DNA of 64,000 nt from Oscarella lobularis (lineage: Eukaryota > Porifera > Homoscleromorpha > Homosclerophorida > Oscarellidae): assembly GCF_947507565.1 (NCBI RefSeq), contig NC_089192.1:558001-622000 (forward strand). The letters run 5' to 3'. Position 1 is the first letter of the stretch, and each line of letters starts with the position of its first letter. Both the position numbers and the translations under genes were made by a program. Shown here in pieces: positions 34,279 to 45,306 of the stretch. The notes under the pieces were generated by a model that did no database searches, was not told the origin of the DNA, and saw only the letters and a list, made by a program, of their open reading frames with translations.

Positions 34279-34643
34279 ATGGTATTCAGCGAAACTACTT
34301 GGTTGTTTGCTGTGCTTATTTTTGTCTACCTAAATAATGAGGTAAGGCTAATATGATGTATGCACTTAACGCACTTTACGTGTAGGCACGTGAGCGCGGG
34401 TGTTGCGAAATTTTTCGGCGTGGTGCCTTGCTTTCGGCTTTTGCGTTCTCGAATCGCGTTTGCGGCACTCGGTATGTGACTAGTTCATCGCGTTATCGTT
34501 TATACGTTCGTGATTTGCGTAGGGATTCGATCGCGAAGTCGATAAGATCGTTTTTGCCCGTAAGAAGTCGACTTAGCGAAATGCAACGAAGCAATGAAGC
34601 TTCACGTCGTCGTCCGGATTCGAACGATGCGTCTACGACGTGA
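34279..34643 (+). CDS. Possible small spliced single-pass membrane protein
   Basis: An ATG at 34279 opens a hydrophobic exon (MVFSETTWLFAVLIFVYLNN) ending at a GTAAGG donor at about 34341. An acceptor at about 34385 continues in frame (ARERGCCEIFRRGALL) to a GTATGT donor near 34472, and a third exon from about 34522 continues with DSIAKSIRSFLPVRSR to a stop at 34643. The result is roughly 90 residues with one N-terminal membrane segment. No family is recognised. Good splice signals are the only support, and it could be noncoding. Confidence 0.3.
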
Positions 34644-34940
34644 CTCGCGCTTCGCAATCGGTAAGAACATTGAAGGACCCCATAGTGGGGCCCCACATGT
34701 ACGGCGAAGCTCCCAAGACGTCGTTCCAACTCCCAGTGCATGACTGCACTCTAGTCACCGTTTCGTTCAATTCGCTGTGGTTGTTGGGGTCTCTCTTGGT
34801 TTTATTTTCAACGTACCGTGCGGCGTGCTGCAATCGATTTCATGCTATTCTTTTTTTCTTTTCCTAGGGGATGCTCCTTGCTTGCAAACAAAGTGCCTCT
34901 GTTATTTTTATTTATTGAGTTAAATAAGACATCTATGTAT

Positions 34941-35700
34941 CTAAGCACCTATTTACAAGGTATCGTTTCATTGATTTTTCAATCACGTGCACATGTTTAG
35001 GTTGCTTTCTGCCATTGGCTCCCGGTATGCTCTTGATCAAGCGGCTGCGCCTACTTCTTTCTTTCTATTGTCAAGGTATATACTTATTGATTTCCCCGCG
35101 TCAGTTGTTTTATCGTGTAGTAGTTCCTCCAATCCGACGAGGCAGACGAAGCCATCCCTCTGTGGCCAAGAGCGATAAATAGGCCCTACCTCTGCAGAGG
35201 CTCTAGAGTTGCCTCCCCGCGTAAGGCTGAGCACTGGCGGGTAAATCAGTGACGCCCCTTGGAATTGCACCTGCGAGTGGCAGCTGGGATGTCAGTCCAC
35301 TCGCAGGTGCAATTCCAAGGGGCGTCACTGATTTACCCGCCAGTGCTCAGCCTTACACGGGGAGGCAACTCTATAGCCTCTGCAGAGGTGACGCCTATTT
35401 AACCTCTTGGCGACCGAGGGATGAACTGCGTCTGCCTGCCTCGTCGGATTGTGTGCATCTGCCTCGTCGGACTCAGAGAACCACTACACGACAAAACAAC
35501 TGATGCGGGGAGAATCAATAAAAATACTTCGACTGTGCACTGGCTCATCATCTGTAGAGACGTCGTTTAAAAGAAAAAGATCACAGAACGCGCACTCACT
35601 TCTTGCCTTTGCCCTAATTAAGAAATAATAATATAATAATAATAAAACAATTTATGCGGAAGCTATAAGATAATACCTTGCAAACAGGTGCTTAGCGCGG
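34941..35700. mobile_element. Fold-back (palindromic) element, arms of more than 230 nt
   Basis: The centre is near 35297. The inner arms (about 35205-35286 and 35296-35382) are almost perfect inverted copies, for example cactggcgggtaaatcagtg against cactgatttacccgccagtg. They flank a loop of about 9-18 nt. Weaker inverted similarity continues outward through cgacgaggcagacgaag/ctgcctcgtcgg, gttttatcgtgtagtag/cactacacgacaaaac and ccgcgtcagttg/caactgatgcgg. The outermost match is taagcacctatttacaaggt (34943) against ataccttgcaaacaggtgct (about 35675). No transposase frame is seen, so this is likely a non-autonomous fold-back or MITE-type element. Confidence 0.75.
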
Positions 35701-36233
35701 GAATGGCATCTTCATCTGACTTGTTGGATTGACAGAGGCAACTTCAGCTGATTTCAGCAATGGACTGAAAACACCGCCCCTTTGACTTTCTCAGAAGCTC
35801 TTGCCCTAAGAACAGAATGGCACATAAAACGTCAAAGCGAGGGGGAAGGAAGAGAGAGAGAGAGAGCGCGCGAGAGGTTCCCAAAAGGAGGCCCACGCAC
35901 GTGGAATTCAATTCATCATTGCGCGCGCCGCGTGATGAAGGCTAGCCGCATTGAAAACCAAACTGCGACTAGCTACGCGCACGAATTTGCCCCCCAGACA
36001 GTTAAAACTGGGTCCCCATTACGATGGATCGCATTATGGGGTCCCTCTTACCGGTTCCGAAGCGATTTACATCGCAGGCCACGTCGTCTGGATTCTAGAG
36101 ACATCAGCGTAGCATTTCGCTGCCTCTGCTAGCTTTCTTCAAAGCAGAAATCCGCAAGACACCCTTCCACCTTTTTGAACTTCGAGAAACAAGCATCCCG
36201 TATACTTAACGGCAACCTACCTGCGCACGCTAA
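35701..36233. other. No gene recognised; 5' region of SF3A2
   Basis: The interval contains a GA-rich microsatellite-like stretch near 35845-35875 and no supported exon. The start of SF3A2 at 36234 means the proximal part should contain its promoter. Confidence 0.4.
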
Positions 36234-37154
36234 AATGGACTTCCAACATCGTGCGGGTGGCAAAACAGGCGGAGGCGGCGTCGCGTCCGAAGCGGAGAGC
36301 AATGTAGATCGTCGAGAGCGCCTGCGCCTGCTCGCGCTCGAAACCATCGACCTAAACAAGGCGAGAGACTCCCTTCGCGAGGAAACGAAAAGCGGAAATG
36401 GACGTTTCTCGCGATTTAGGACCCCTACTTCATGCGAAATCACTTGGGAACCTACGAATGCAAGCTATGTCTCACACTACACAACAACGAGGGAAGCTAT
36501 TTGGCTCACACGCAGGGAAAACGCCACCAATCGAATTTGTACGGTGGAAGGGGGCCCGTATAATAACACTGAATTACCTCCAATTTGACGTCTTTCTTCA
36601 TTAGGGCGAGAAGAGCAGCCAAAGACGCGCAGGACGCTCCAACCCAGCCGGCTCTCGATAAGCCGAGAGTCGACTATAAGAGATTTGTCAAAATTGGTCG
36701 TCCTGGATACAAAGGTACAGCTCAAATTACAAAATTATCAATTTTAATACTAAGCGAATAGTTACCAAGCAACGAGATCCCGACTCTGGCCAGCATACTC
36801 TATTATTTCAGGTATTAGGTTTTCTGATGAATAACGATTTATTTTATAATTGCCTTATAGGTGGATTATCCTGAAATCGCCGAGGGCGTGATTCCTCTTC
36901 ATCGTTTCATGTCGGCTTACGAGCAAAGGCTCGAAGCTCCAGACCGAAGTTGCCAATACGTTTTATTTGCTGCCGAACCTTATGAAACGATCGGATTCAA
37001 GGTTCCGTCTAGGGAAGTCGACAAAGGCGATGGCAAGTGTTGGACGCACTGGAATCGTGACACTAAACAGGTATTGAAATATAAATCGATAATTTTTATT
37101 TATTCGTACCTTTTTGTCTAGTTTTTTCTCCAGTTCTTCTTCAAGACGCCGTGA
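36234..37154 (+). CDS. SF3A2: Splicing factor 3A subunit 2
   Basis: The protein starts MDFQHRAGGKTGGGGVASEA and continues RRERLRLLALETIDLNK, the invariant SF3A2 N-terminus. A GC-AG intron (after NK, about 36361-36419) leads to the matrin-type zinc finger: DPYFMRNHLGTYECKLC, HNNEGSYLAHTQGKRHQ. Further exons give ARRAAKDA, FVKIGRPGYKVTKQRD, the exon at 36861 (VDYPEIAEGVIPLHRFMSAY, AAEPYETIGFKVPSREVDK, CWTHWNRDTKQ) and a last exon FFLQFFFKTP with stop at 37154. SF3A2 is part of the SF3a complex of the U2 snRNP and contacts the branch-site region. The long Pro-rich heptad-repeat tail of vertebrate SF3A2 is absent, so this is a short form like yeast Prp11. The next gene starts 122 bp downstream on the same strand. 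Confidence 0.95.
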
Positions 37155-37276
37155 GACGAACTTTGCTTAGATTGTTTCTCGTTCTAAATACAATAGAAAG
37201 TATGTGCACGCGTTATTCCTACTCGTGACTCTCTCTTATCTATCATCACGTGCATCACGTGCATCGGTGCAAGGTC

Positions 37277-39386
37277 ATGAGACGTACCGTTTTCCTTCTT
37301 CTCGTTCTCGTTCAATTCTCGTCGATCGACGGGGCGCCTTGCGATAGGAAGCCCCTCATGGGACCGCCCGAGCATTTCGATCGCTATCGCGCCGCATCGC
37401 CGTTCGATTCGACGACCGATTCGAGATCGGTTATGCTCAAGAAAATCGACCTTCTACCGAACGATAAATACGAATCGGATTTTCACGTGGACAGTGGCAG
37501 CTATTTTACGCTCGCTCTCTTGTCGTCGAGCGAAGACGCTCTTAATCAATTTAAGATCGTCATTGAGGACCCGGACGGGGCCCCAGTTACGCCCTCACTC
37601 ACCACGAACGAAGAAATCGCCCTCGACGGTTTTGGCGTGCCGACGATAACGTTTGCCGTCACCGAACCCCAACCGGGCACGTGGAACGTCCGTATGACTC
37701 GCGTAACGGACGAAAACAACGCCGCTGATCTTTTGACGGCTTACATCCTCGTCGGTGTCCCGGATTCGGTGTACATGCAAACCGGACTGACGTCATACGA
37801 TCTACTCGTCGGTGATGTGGCTACATTCAAAACGCTTCCGGTCGACGCGGAAGGATTACAAAATCGAAAGACGGGAGCGTTATCTGACGTTAGCCCAAAT
37901 GCAAAATTTGACAACGCTCACGTGACGATTTACGAACCCGACGGGGACGTAATTCAAATGAGCTTAGAAAACGAAATGCGCCTTGATTCGGCGACGAATC
38001 AAAGCGTTCCCAGTGGGGTGTACGAAGGAAATTATAAGGCGGAAATAGCTGGGTTATACAAGGCCGTCGTTTCAGCGCAGGGAGACGTGCAGGACGGCGA
38101 AAAAGAGTTTGATTTCGGACGCACGTCTTGGCTACTATTCAACGTCGTCGAAAAAAGCGTAGAACTGACGGGAAAGGCCAACATCGACGACATCACGTTG
38201 GAATCGGACTGTTTAGATCAACTGCATTTGGGCATCAACGTCGGCGTAAAAACGACGAATGGGGAAAGCTACAGGGCGTACGGTGAGGTCTGGGGAAAGA
38301 GTCTCCTAACGGGAAAGGACGTCCCTATTGGCTGGATTAGCGGAATAACCCAACCCAAGCCATTTCCCTTGCTAACCGAAGCGATACGACTACGCATCGA
38401 CTTGTCGTACCTCGTCAAAGCGTTGGCGCGTCCGCCGTTCACGCTGCGCAATTTCCGCGTCGAAGAGACCGCCACCTTCATCACAGTTTCCAAAGCGGAT
38501 AGCATTGGCATTGACGTCACATTGACGCAGTCTACGTCGCTCGTTAGCATTCTAAAAGGAAGGGAGAAATTTCGAACGGGATGCGGAAAGTCGAGCGTTT
38601 CCAACGCGACCAAAGCGACGGGAGACGGACCCATCGTTCTCGCCCACGGCTATTGCGCTCAACAAAACTCGTTTCCCCTCGAACACTTTACAAATCCCGT
38701 CGTTTTTGAAGACTTTGGCAAATCGCGTTACACTGATGAATACGCCGTATTACTTTGCGATTTTACCAAGGAATACGAGTCTTTCAGTATCGTAGGTCAT
38801 TCGCACGGGGGTCTCGCGTCCGTTCACCTCTACACCTACTACGAAACCGGCATCGATAGAGCGGTACGTTCCACGACGTCATTTCGTATTATTTATCTAT
38901 TTATTTTGAATTAATAATAGACTGGGGGACGTTTGGTGCAAAGTGTCGGGTCCCCTTACGGCGGCTGCCCCCTCGCCGGTCTCTTGGCTGTAATAGGAGA
39001 TATATTGGGCATTGGGTGCGGTGAAAATCCTGATCTCACTTATAACGGTGCGACTCGCTGGGCCAAACTACTTCCCGAAGAAAATCAACAAAACGTCTAC
39101 TTCTATACGACCCAGGTAATGCTGACTAATCATCTAGGAGTTCATTCATAGTGAGGATTTATTTTAGTATGATACGGGAGGGCTGATTAACTATTGCTTA
39201 CTTCCTGCCCAAGCTGTGCTTGGCTGGCCAAACGACGGTATAGTCGAGACGTCGAGGACTCAGCTTCCGTACGGCAACTACGTAAATCACAAAAAGGGCG
39301 AATGTCACATGAAGGGAATGAAATGGCCGCCGCAGGCGAAAGATCCCGAAAGAGCTCAAGAGATCAATGCCGCAGCGGCGCGCTGA
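37277..39386 (+). CDS. Secreted alpha/beta-hydrolase (lipase-like), bacterial-like exon structure
   Basis: The signal peptide MRRTVFLLLVLVQFSSIDG starts at 37277; an in-frame ATG at 37250 would put nine extra residues before it. A single exon of about 1.58 kb (37277-38861) encodes an N-terminal beta-rich region of about 430 residues (YESDFHVDSGSYFTLALLSS, PQPGTWNVRMTRVTDE) and the start of the hydrolase fold (DGPIVLAHGYCAQQNSFP), including the nucleophile elbow GHSHGG at about residue 507. Two more exons (38921-39114, 39170-39386) add GGRLVQSVGSPYGGCPLAG, a calcium/cation-like acidic stretch and HMKGMKWPP with a probable catalytic His. It may be an extracellular lipase or esterase. I tentatively associate the layout with bacterial proteins annotated 'conditioned medium factor', from memory. 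It has few, distal introns in an intron-rich region. Its stop lies 29 bp from the convergent ABHD gene stop. Confidence 0.7.
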
Positions 39387-39414
39387 ATTGACTTTGTCTC
39401 TTTCGAAAAACTTA

Positions 39415-41169
39415 TTATGAATTAAATGTCTTTGGCGTGTTCTCTGTAAAACAAGTGTGCGCGAATTGCGCTAGAACCTTTTCCGTTAGAGTGATCCCCG
39501 TTGGGAAAAAATCCTCCGTGAAGCCGATGTGTCCGCCCACTTTCGTTTTCATTAGAATCAAGTAGGGATTCGTTTGAAAAACGTCAGTGGGTATCGCTAC
39601 GAAAAAAATAATCATTTCAGTTATTGATTTTTTTTCTCTACCGTATCCGGGCGAGAATGGGTCGTCCTCTGCATTCAATGCCAAATATGGGACTTTGATT
39701 TTAGCCATGGAAGCGAGAGGAGTCGCTTCTCTGTAATATTCCTGCCACGATGCATATCCATACATTGGACAAATGATACGACTATCTATCTCCGTCATGG
39801 TCCTTGCCTATAGAAACAAACGTTCTCTAATATGACTCTAATGCAGGGAGCTCGTTCCACCTGGAGGCCATAATCCAAGTCAAATGGAAGTCTATCCTTA
39901 TTAGCGTCGAAAATTTTTCTATGTCTAAACGATATCGTGTAATTATGAAATTAATTAGGAGAATTCCCTTTGACCTTCTATAAAGTCCTCTCGTTTTTAG
40001 AATGAGATACGTCCCCGCTGTCATGTGAGTAAGAGGTGCTTCGATCGTTTCCTTCGACCGAAATAATTCGTAGGGCATCGATATGACCATAGCACCGGCA
40101 ATAGACTTTTCCTTAGCCTCGGAGCCCAAGTGACCCAGATAGTGAGTCACTTGAAGACTAAAAGTCACCACTAATTATTTACCCAAGTCTCGTCGTTGTA
40201 CGAGATTTTTTTTCTTACGCTCCTAATGATATCCCTACTAAAAATATTTCCGACGTAGGGAACTTCTTTGCTATGTGATTGTGTATGGTTCGCACGTCCT
40301 CGAACGATGTAGCACAATAGGTTCTAGGTGTCTGAAAATCGATAGTCAGCCCCCCGAATTAACGTACGTTTTACAAAGCTTGAGATTGCTTAATTTTCTT
40401 TTCTGGCAAAATTGATATAAATCTAGCGACTGATGATTTCTAACCCCCCCTGACACGTTCTTACCGTGAGCGGCGTATCCTGGTTGCCTCGTTGAGTCAA
40501 AATAACGCAACTAAAAATATCAATACAAATTAATTAATTAATTAAGTAAAAAATCACCCGTATCCTTTCTCGATGACTGCAGCGGCAATATGCTGAGCAT
40601 AAGGCTCTTCGCTTCCACCTAAAAAAACACTTAAAATAGCTAGCCCTTAGGACTAAGAGATACTTGCCTGTAACGCCTGGTATGACGACTACGATCCGGT
40701 CACGCCCACGTAAACTTCTTGTTCCCTTTTCCGTTATCCAATCGATGCAGAAAAGGCCGCCGTCTGCGCCCGAAAGCGTTTCCCTAGTAGCGAAACGATG
40801 TTTCGCGCGCTCTCGTTCGTTAGCGACGCTTCGATACCTCGAGAATTCGATCGACGGCGGCGTTCGTTGAAAAATGCAGCGAACGATCGTTCGCGCGTGT
40901 CCGCCCGCCGTCCAAATTGTCGGGTAGAAGGTCGCGAACATGGCCGGGCAGTGGGCTCGCAGAAAGCGCTCGATTGGCGAGCGCGAACAGTGGATATCGG
41001 GTTGGTGTACGACGAATGTGACGTAATACGAAGCGTAGGCGAGCGCGAACAGCGAAAACAGGGTGAAATACAGCTTATCGGACGTCGTTACGATGACGGC
41101 GAGATGAAAGAAACCGAGGACTAACAATACGCGTACGTTGTCGCTCCTAAGCGCCATCGGCGGCTCCAT
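39415..41169 (-). CDS. ABHD3: Abhydrolase-domain protein 1/3 (membrane phospholipase-like)
   Basis: The first exon begins MEPPMALRSDNVRVLLVLGF with two N-terminal membrane segments (about residues 11-50), then FYPTIWTAGGHARTIV and the hydrolase core (FCIDWITEKGT, IVVVIPGVTG). Later exons give GGSEEPYAQHIAAAVIEKGY, CVILTQRGNQDTPLT, FEDVRTIHNHIAKKFP and the nucleophile elbow FLVGISLGA (about 40217). An exon at about 40000-40147 starts with VTHYLGHLG. The last two carry the acid (YLALNAEDDPFSP) and the His (VGGHIGFTE, about 39520), completing a Ser-Asp-His triad. The order TAGGHxxT...GxSLGxxxxxxYLG is typical of ABHD1/2/3/15 (YheT/EMB8). ABHD3 cleaves medium-chain and oxidised phosphatidylcholines. 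ABHD1 and ABHD3 separate only within vertebrates. It is head to head with Elongin A (99 bp). Confidence 0.88.
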
Positions 41170-41268
41170 AAGGTCGAAAATTCTTACGGGCGAGAGAACA
41201 GGGCGGATCTCTAACGCGCGCTCGGGGACTAGGATTTCGGGCAGGATCGACCAGGTAGACTGTCTAAA
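41170..41268. promoter_or_regulatory. 99-bp bidirectional promoter interval (ABHD / Elongin A)
   Basis: Only 99 bp lie between the divergent start codons, so the 5' UTRs are very short or overlap the coding starts. A shared promoter is inferred. Confidence 0.45.
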
Positions 41269-42843
41269 ATGAATGAAAACGAGGAAAAACGAGTTCGGAG
41301 GCTGCAGAGAAAGCTCGAAGAGGCCGTTCGAGGAACAATCAATGTAAGAAAAACAAAAGGAAGAGGAGCCCCTTTGATCTCATTCACCGTGGGGTGGAGA
41401 GCAGACTTCGAAAGCGGTACACTATCTCAAAGAACTAGACAAGATTCCTATGACAATAGAAATACTTCAGGTAAGGATATAAATAGAAACGTGTCCTGGT
41501 ATAAATACTAGCAATTTCGATATGATTTCTTCTCTAAAGGCAACCAGTATAGGAAAGACCGTAAACAGCGTGCGAAAGCTCAACGTCGACGCGTCGCACG
41601 CCGCCAAGCATTTAGTGAAAAAATGGCAGGCGATTGTGAAGGCCGTAGCGGCGGCGACGACGGCGGAAGACGGTGGTGGTAGTAGGGCCAGGAGAAAAGA
41701 CGAACCGGCGCAGAAAAAGAAAAAGAAAATTATGCCAACGCCCGTCGATGTGCCCAGTACGAGTTATAGGCCACCTACGACTGTCCATTCTTCTCGTCTG
41801 CCCCCCGCGCCGCTGCCGCCACCGCCGCCGCCGCCTCCGCCCCCGCCGCCGGCCAAATCAAAACATGCAGGTAATTACTTGTAAGTATATACATTTTTCA
41901 ATTAAAATCGACTTTTTATGTTCAGCGACCTTGGATGCTGATTTTTCAGTGTCGAAGCGAGGACGATCGGTCGTCTATTCGGGGAGAAAGAAGACGCGGG
42001 AAGTGCAGACGGTGCAGAGCCTCTTTGAACTGAGCATGAAAGTTCTCATGGACAATATCGACTGTATATGAAAAAAAGCGGTTCCACTGAAAACCATTAC
42101 TTATCAATGTTTTTTTCTAGCTCTGCACGAAGTGGGAGGAACGCCTTATTTCGTTTTACAGCCACTACTTCAGAAGTAATCTTGTTATTAAATAATTTAT
42201 CTGTTTAATTCGTATTTGTTTAGATGTACTCCTGTTCAACTGTATCATTTGGAGGACTGTAATCCGGTTAGAAAATTCGTTTTCTCCCCCTCCCTCTATC
42301 TTATAGTTCCCTTAGCACTTTCTTGAGGATACGGATGGCTTGTGGAAGGGCCACTGTCAACGTGACTTCAAGAAGTTCTCTCCAAAGGAAAATCAGACTT
42401 GGAGAGAACTCTACGTGGTTTGTTTATACCCAAATATATTACCATACGTGATTACTGAAGGAAGTGGGGTGGGGATTAGGAAAAGTTTGAAGAACGCGAG
42501 GAGAAATTGAAATCGTTGACGGCGAAAATCAACAAAAAGAAAATGGAACACGAAGAGGAAATGAAAGGTGCACTTCGTCATAAATCATTCAAGACAAAAA
42601 ATGAACCCGGAGTCATTTAGGAAAACAGGTTAAACTTGCCAAGGCGACCGCCTTGAAACCGTCGCGCGGTTTCGGCTCAAGGCATTCGCCGTATCCGGCT
42701 CCCAAACCCCAAGGCAAGTCAAAGTCTTACAACAATCGATTTGCTATACGAACGGTTCTACTTTCTCAGCTCCGCCTCTGATGGCGAAAGTGAAGCACAT
42801 GATCATGCAGCAGAAAAAGCAGGGAAGATGGACGAGAAAGTAG
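41269..42843 (+). CDS. ELOA: Elongin A (TFIIS-N domain, BC box)
   Basis: Exon 1 is MNENEEKRVRRLQRKLEEAV. The TFIIS N-terminal (LW) domain is assembled from HYLKELDKIPMTIEILQ (about 41427-41480) and ATSIGKTVNSVRKLN with HLVKKWQAIVKA (41540-41640). A basic and polyproline linker follows (11-residue Pro run near 41815-41850). The Elongin A domain begins VQSLFELSMKVLMDNID (a BC-box-like SLFELS for Elongin C). It continues ALHEVGGTPYFVLQPLLQ, KCTPVQLYHLEDCNP, HFLEDTDGLWKGHCQRDFKK and WRELYV. A coiled coil (KFEEREEKLKSLTAKINKKK) follows, and the protein ends MIMQQKKQGRWTRK with stop at 42843. Elongin A with B and C suppresses RNA polymerase II pausing and can form a CUL5 ubiquitin ligase for stalled Pol II. 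At about 330 residues it is less than half the human length. Confidence 0.93.
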
Positions 42844-43650
42844 TGATGTAGCCTACGATGTACCATCTGTACATACTTGTGTGTATTATTTATATGAATT
42901 GCAGTAGTCAGAGGAGGACAACAGTACTGTAGAGCCTTTGTCTATATACTAATAATAGTACTTTCGACTTTTTTTTGTAGTGTAGTTTGTTCCTGCGCTG
43001 GTCTGGTCTACAGTCTCGTCTAGGAGTCCTTCCCGTCTAGTTCGCTTCCTGGACTAATAGGATGCGCTATTCTTAGTTTTCCCTTGGGGCCTCTCTATGG
43101 AACCTCTTTCTAATCGTTGTACGTCCAGTTCTGATTAACCTCGGGCCTAATACCAATGTGTACCTGATTATTAGGACGATCATGACGTAGAGAAGCTTTT
43201 TGAGTTGGCAGATCGCTGAGGAGTGATCGCTACGGCCCTGCATCTCGCGAAATCGGCCCTACACGTCGTGGATCTCTGTCTTGCGAGGCTGATCGTGTCC
43301 TAATGTTGCCGCTGCACTAATACAGCGTTCAAAAGATGCAAATGAGAGCAAATTTGTCCAGTATCGGAGCGACGAGCAGATTTGAACGATTTGACAGCGC
43401 GCGCTACGTCGCAAACCAGACTCCCGGTTAATGACGTCAACAAAATGATATTTCTACGGCGGCTAGTACAAAACGTCAATTAATCATGCAGCCTAAAAGA
43501 ACTACGTGGCTTAGCTAACGATAGAAATAGCAGCCACGAGATGCAGCAGTTTCATTGAATTAGGAAGTGACCCATGATCAGCAAACGTGCGCTTCCTTAT
43601 ATTTTTAAGAGAGTTAGGTTAGCACCGCATTACCTCTTCCATAGACGTCA
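42844..43650. other. Intergenic, no gene recognised
   Basis: AT-rich 3'-flank of Elongin A, then mixed sequence without a supported exon, RNA gene or repeat. Two converging genes flank it, so it should contain both 3' UTRs. Confidence 0.4.
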
Positions 43651-44684
43651 TCATTCAACCCCATGCGGAATTCGATTCAAATTGGTGTATTTGCAAAGGA
43701 AACCCTTTCCCTGGCTCATTTCATCTGACCAAAAGACGACTTTGATTTTTCCGCCTTTCGTCTCCTCGTATCTGATATCAGCACGAGGTTTGGTCACTTT
43801 CATCATCGCCGCCTTTTTAGCACTGTTGTGGTTTGGTGGCCACTTACCGCAGAAAGCGACGTAGTTCTCCTTTCCAGAGTCATTCTTGCACGGTCCAGAT
43901 TCTTCTTCCTCGCACTCTTTGCACCGCAACGACTCATTCGATTTCTCGCACCAATTCTTCTTCCGCACTTCCCCTATGATCTGTAAGTAGTCGCGCTTCT
44001 TTTGCTCGACGACCGAGCGACTGCATACGCCGGTGTTGCAGTCCCCCGGAGACGTGTCGAGGTCGATATATGGGCAAACAATCGTCGCTCGCTCGCCCGG
44101 CCTAATAAGAAAAGTCCACACGCATTTGACCATTTTAGGATAAAGGCGACCGAACCTAAACAAAAAGTATAAGTATAAGAGCGGGGACTTGGTTATCTTT
44201 TTCCCCCTCCCTTCTCCCTTACACTTTCGACGAGTTGATCGTCTCTTGTCTGTCGTTGAGATGAGCCTCGTAAAACGGTGCTCCACTTCTTCGATAGGCA
44301 GGACATCTGACAAGAAGACAACTTCTTCTACGGCTCTTGCCTTTCTTTGGGAAAAATCTTACGATCCTCTGAACGTCTTTTCCATGTGATAACAGACGAC
44401 GAAACTAGAAGCGAGAAATGATTTGTGTGTGCGAAGGAAGGAATTAAGGGGGGTGTACATGCACTTACTGGTGCTGAGGGGACTTCTCCGAAGTCGCAGC
44501 AGCGCCCACGTCATTGCGAGAAGACGGAGAACGTGCATCTGGACGTCGTAGTGTTGGAGGCAAAAAGACCTCTAGCGTTCTAAGTACTGTATACACCTCT
44601 TAGGTCCAGCGCTGCCGCCTCCCCACCGATAACGCAGCAGACAAAGAGTAGAAGAAGATTGGGTTCGTAGCTCATCGACGCCAT
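43651..44684 (-). CDS. Secreted CUB-like protein, paralogue A
   Basis: Exon 1 (start 44684) is a signal peptide: MASMSYEPNLLLLFVCCVIG, then GEAAALDLRG. The second coding exon (about 44225-44309) reads CPAYRRSGAPFYEAHLND and INSSKV. The main exon (about 43651-44150) gives the family core: MVKCVWTFLIRPGERATIVC, LDTSPGDCNTGVCSRSVV, RDYLQIIGEV, a Cys-rich insert (CEKSNESLRCKECEEEESG), YVAFCGKW, PRADIRYEETKGGKIKVVFW and SDEMSQGKGFLCKY. The C-WxF...YLQI...FCG...VVFxSDxxxxGxGFxCxY pattern is that of a divergent CUB domain. It ends NRIPHGVE without the C-terminal tail of paralogues B and C. Nearest relatives are B, C and D in tandem on the same strand. Role unknown; an extracellular binding protein is inferred. 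Confidence 0.75.
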
Positions 44685-45306
44685 GGCGCGCGTTGGCTGA
44701 CTTTGCGGGCGGCCAGCTGGCTTTATAGGTGAGCTCCGCGCCAGTGATGTCAAGGGACAATCCCCCGCGTGCGTATGATCGAGGCGTGCTGCCCACGTGT
44801 AGAAGGAGTGGAGAAGATAATTATCTGTTGACTTTGTCACTCTTCCAGATTGCGGTTTCGCGCTCGAACGCTAAAATCCCAGATGACGAGAGGGCGACAC
44901 GTCTGGAACTGAAGTGACAAAGTAAGTGCTACCTAAAAGAATATCCTGTCTTCCATCATTAGCTTAGGACTTGGGTGGGCTTACGCTCATTGTTTTTCCT
45001 GTGCAGCCAGTCTCCCGCGTACTCGTATAACCGCTGAGTCGACACTTCGTAAAAATAGACGATGACGAAATAGTACATGAACAGATAGATATTCAGTCAA
45101 TGGAGAGATTAATTTATAAGCGCAGTAGTGGACTGTGATATAAAATAACTGTACTGTACTCATGCGTTCCATATAGTGTACATGCGTTGTAGTCAACTTA
45201 ATACTCGGATACCTATTGCCTGAATACTTTCCTTAGTCGAATCAAATATCATCAGAACCATCTTTTACCACTAGGAATGGAATTGCGTACTGGCCAATAT
45301 TGAAGA

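Noticed and set aside
34600-34660. tRNA-like ggattcgaac box (minus strand)
   Set aside because: Flanking bases do not form a T-stem, and no acceptor, D or anticodon arm could be folded.
35060-35545. LTR retrotransposon or full DNA transposon
   Set aside because: The repeats are inverted, not direct, and no transposase, integrase or reverse transcriptase frame lies between them.
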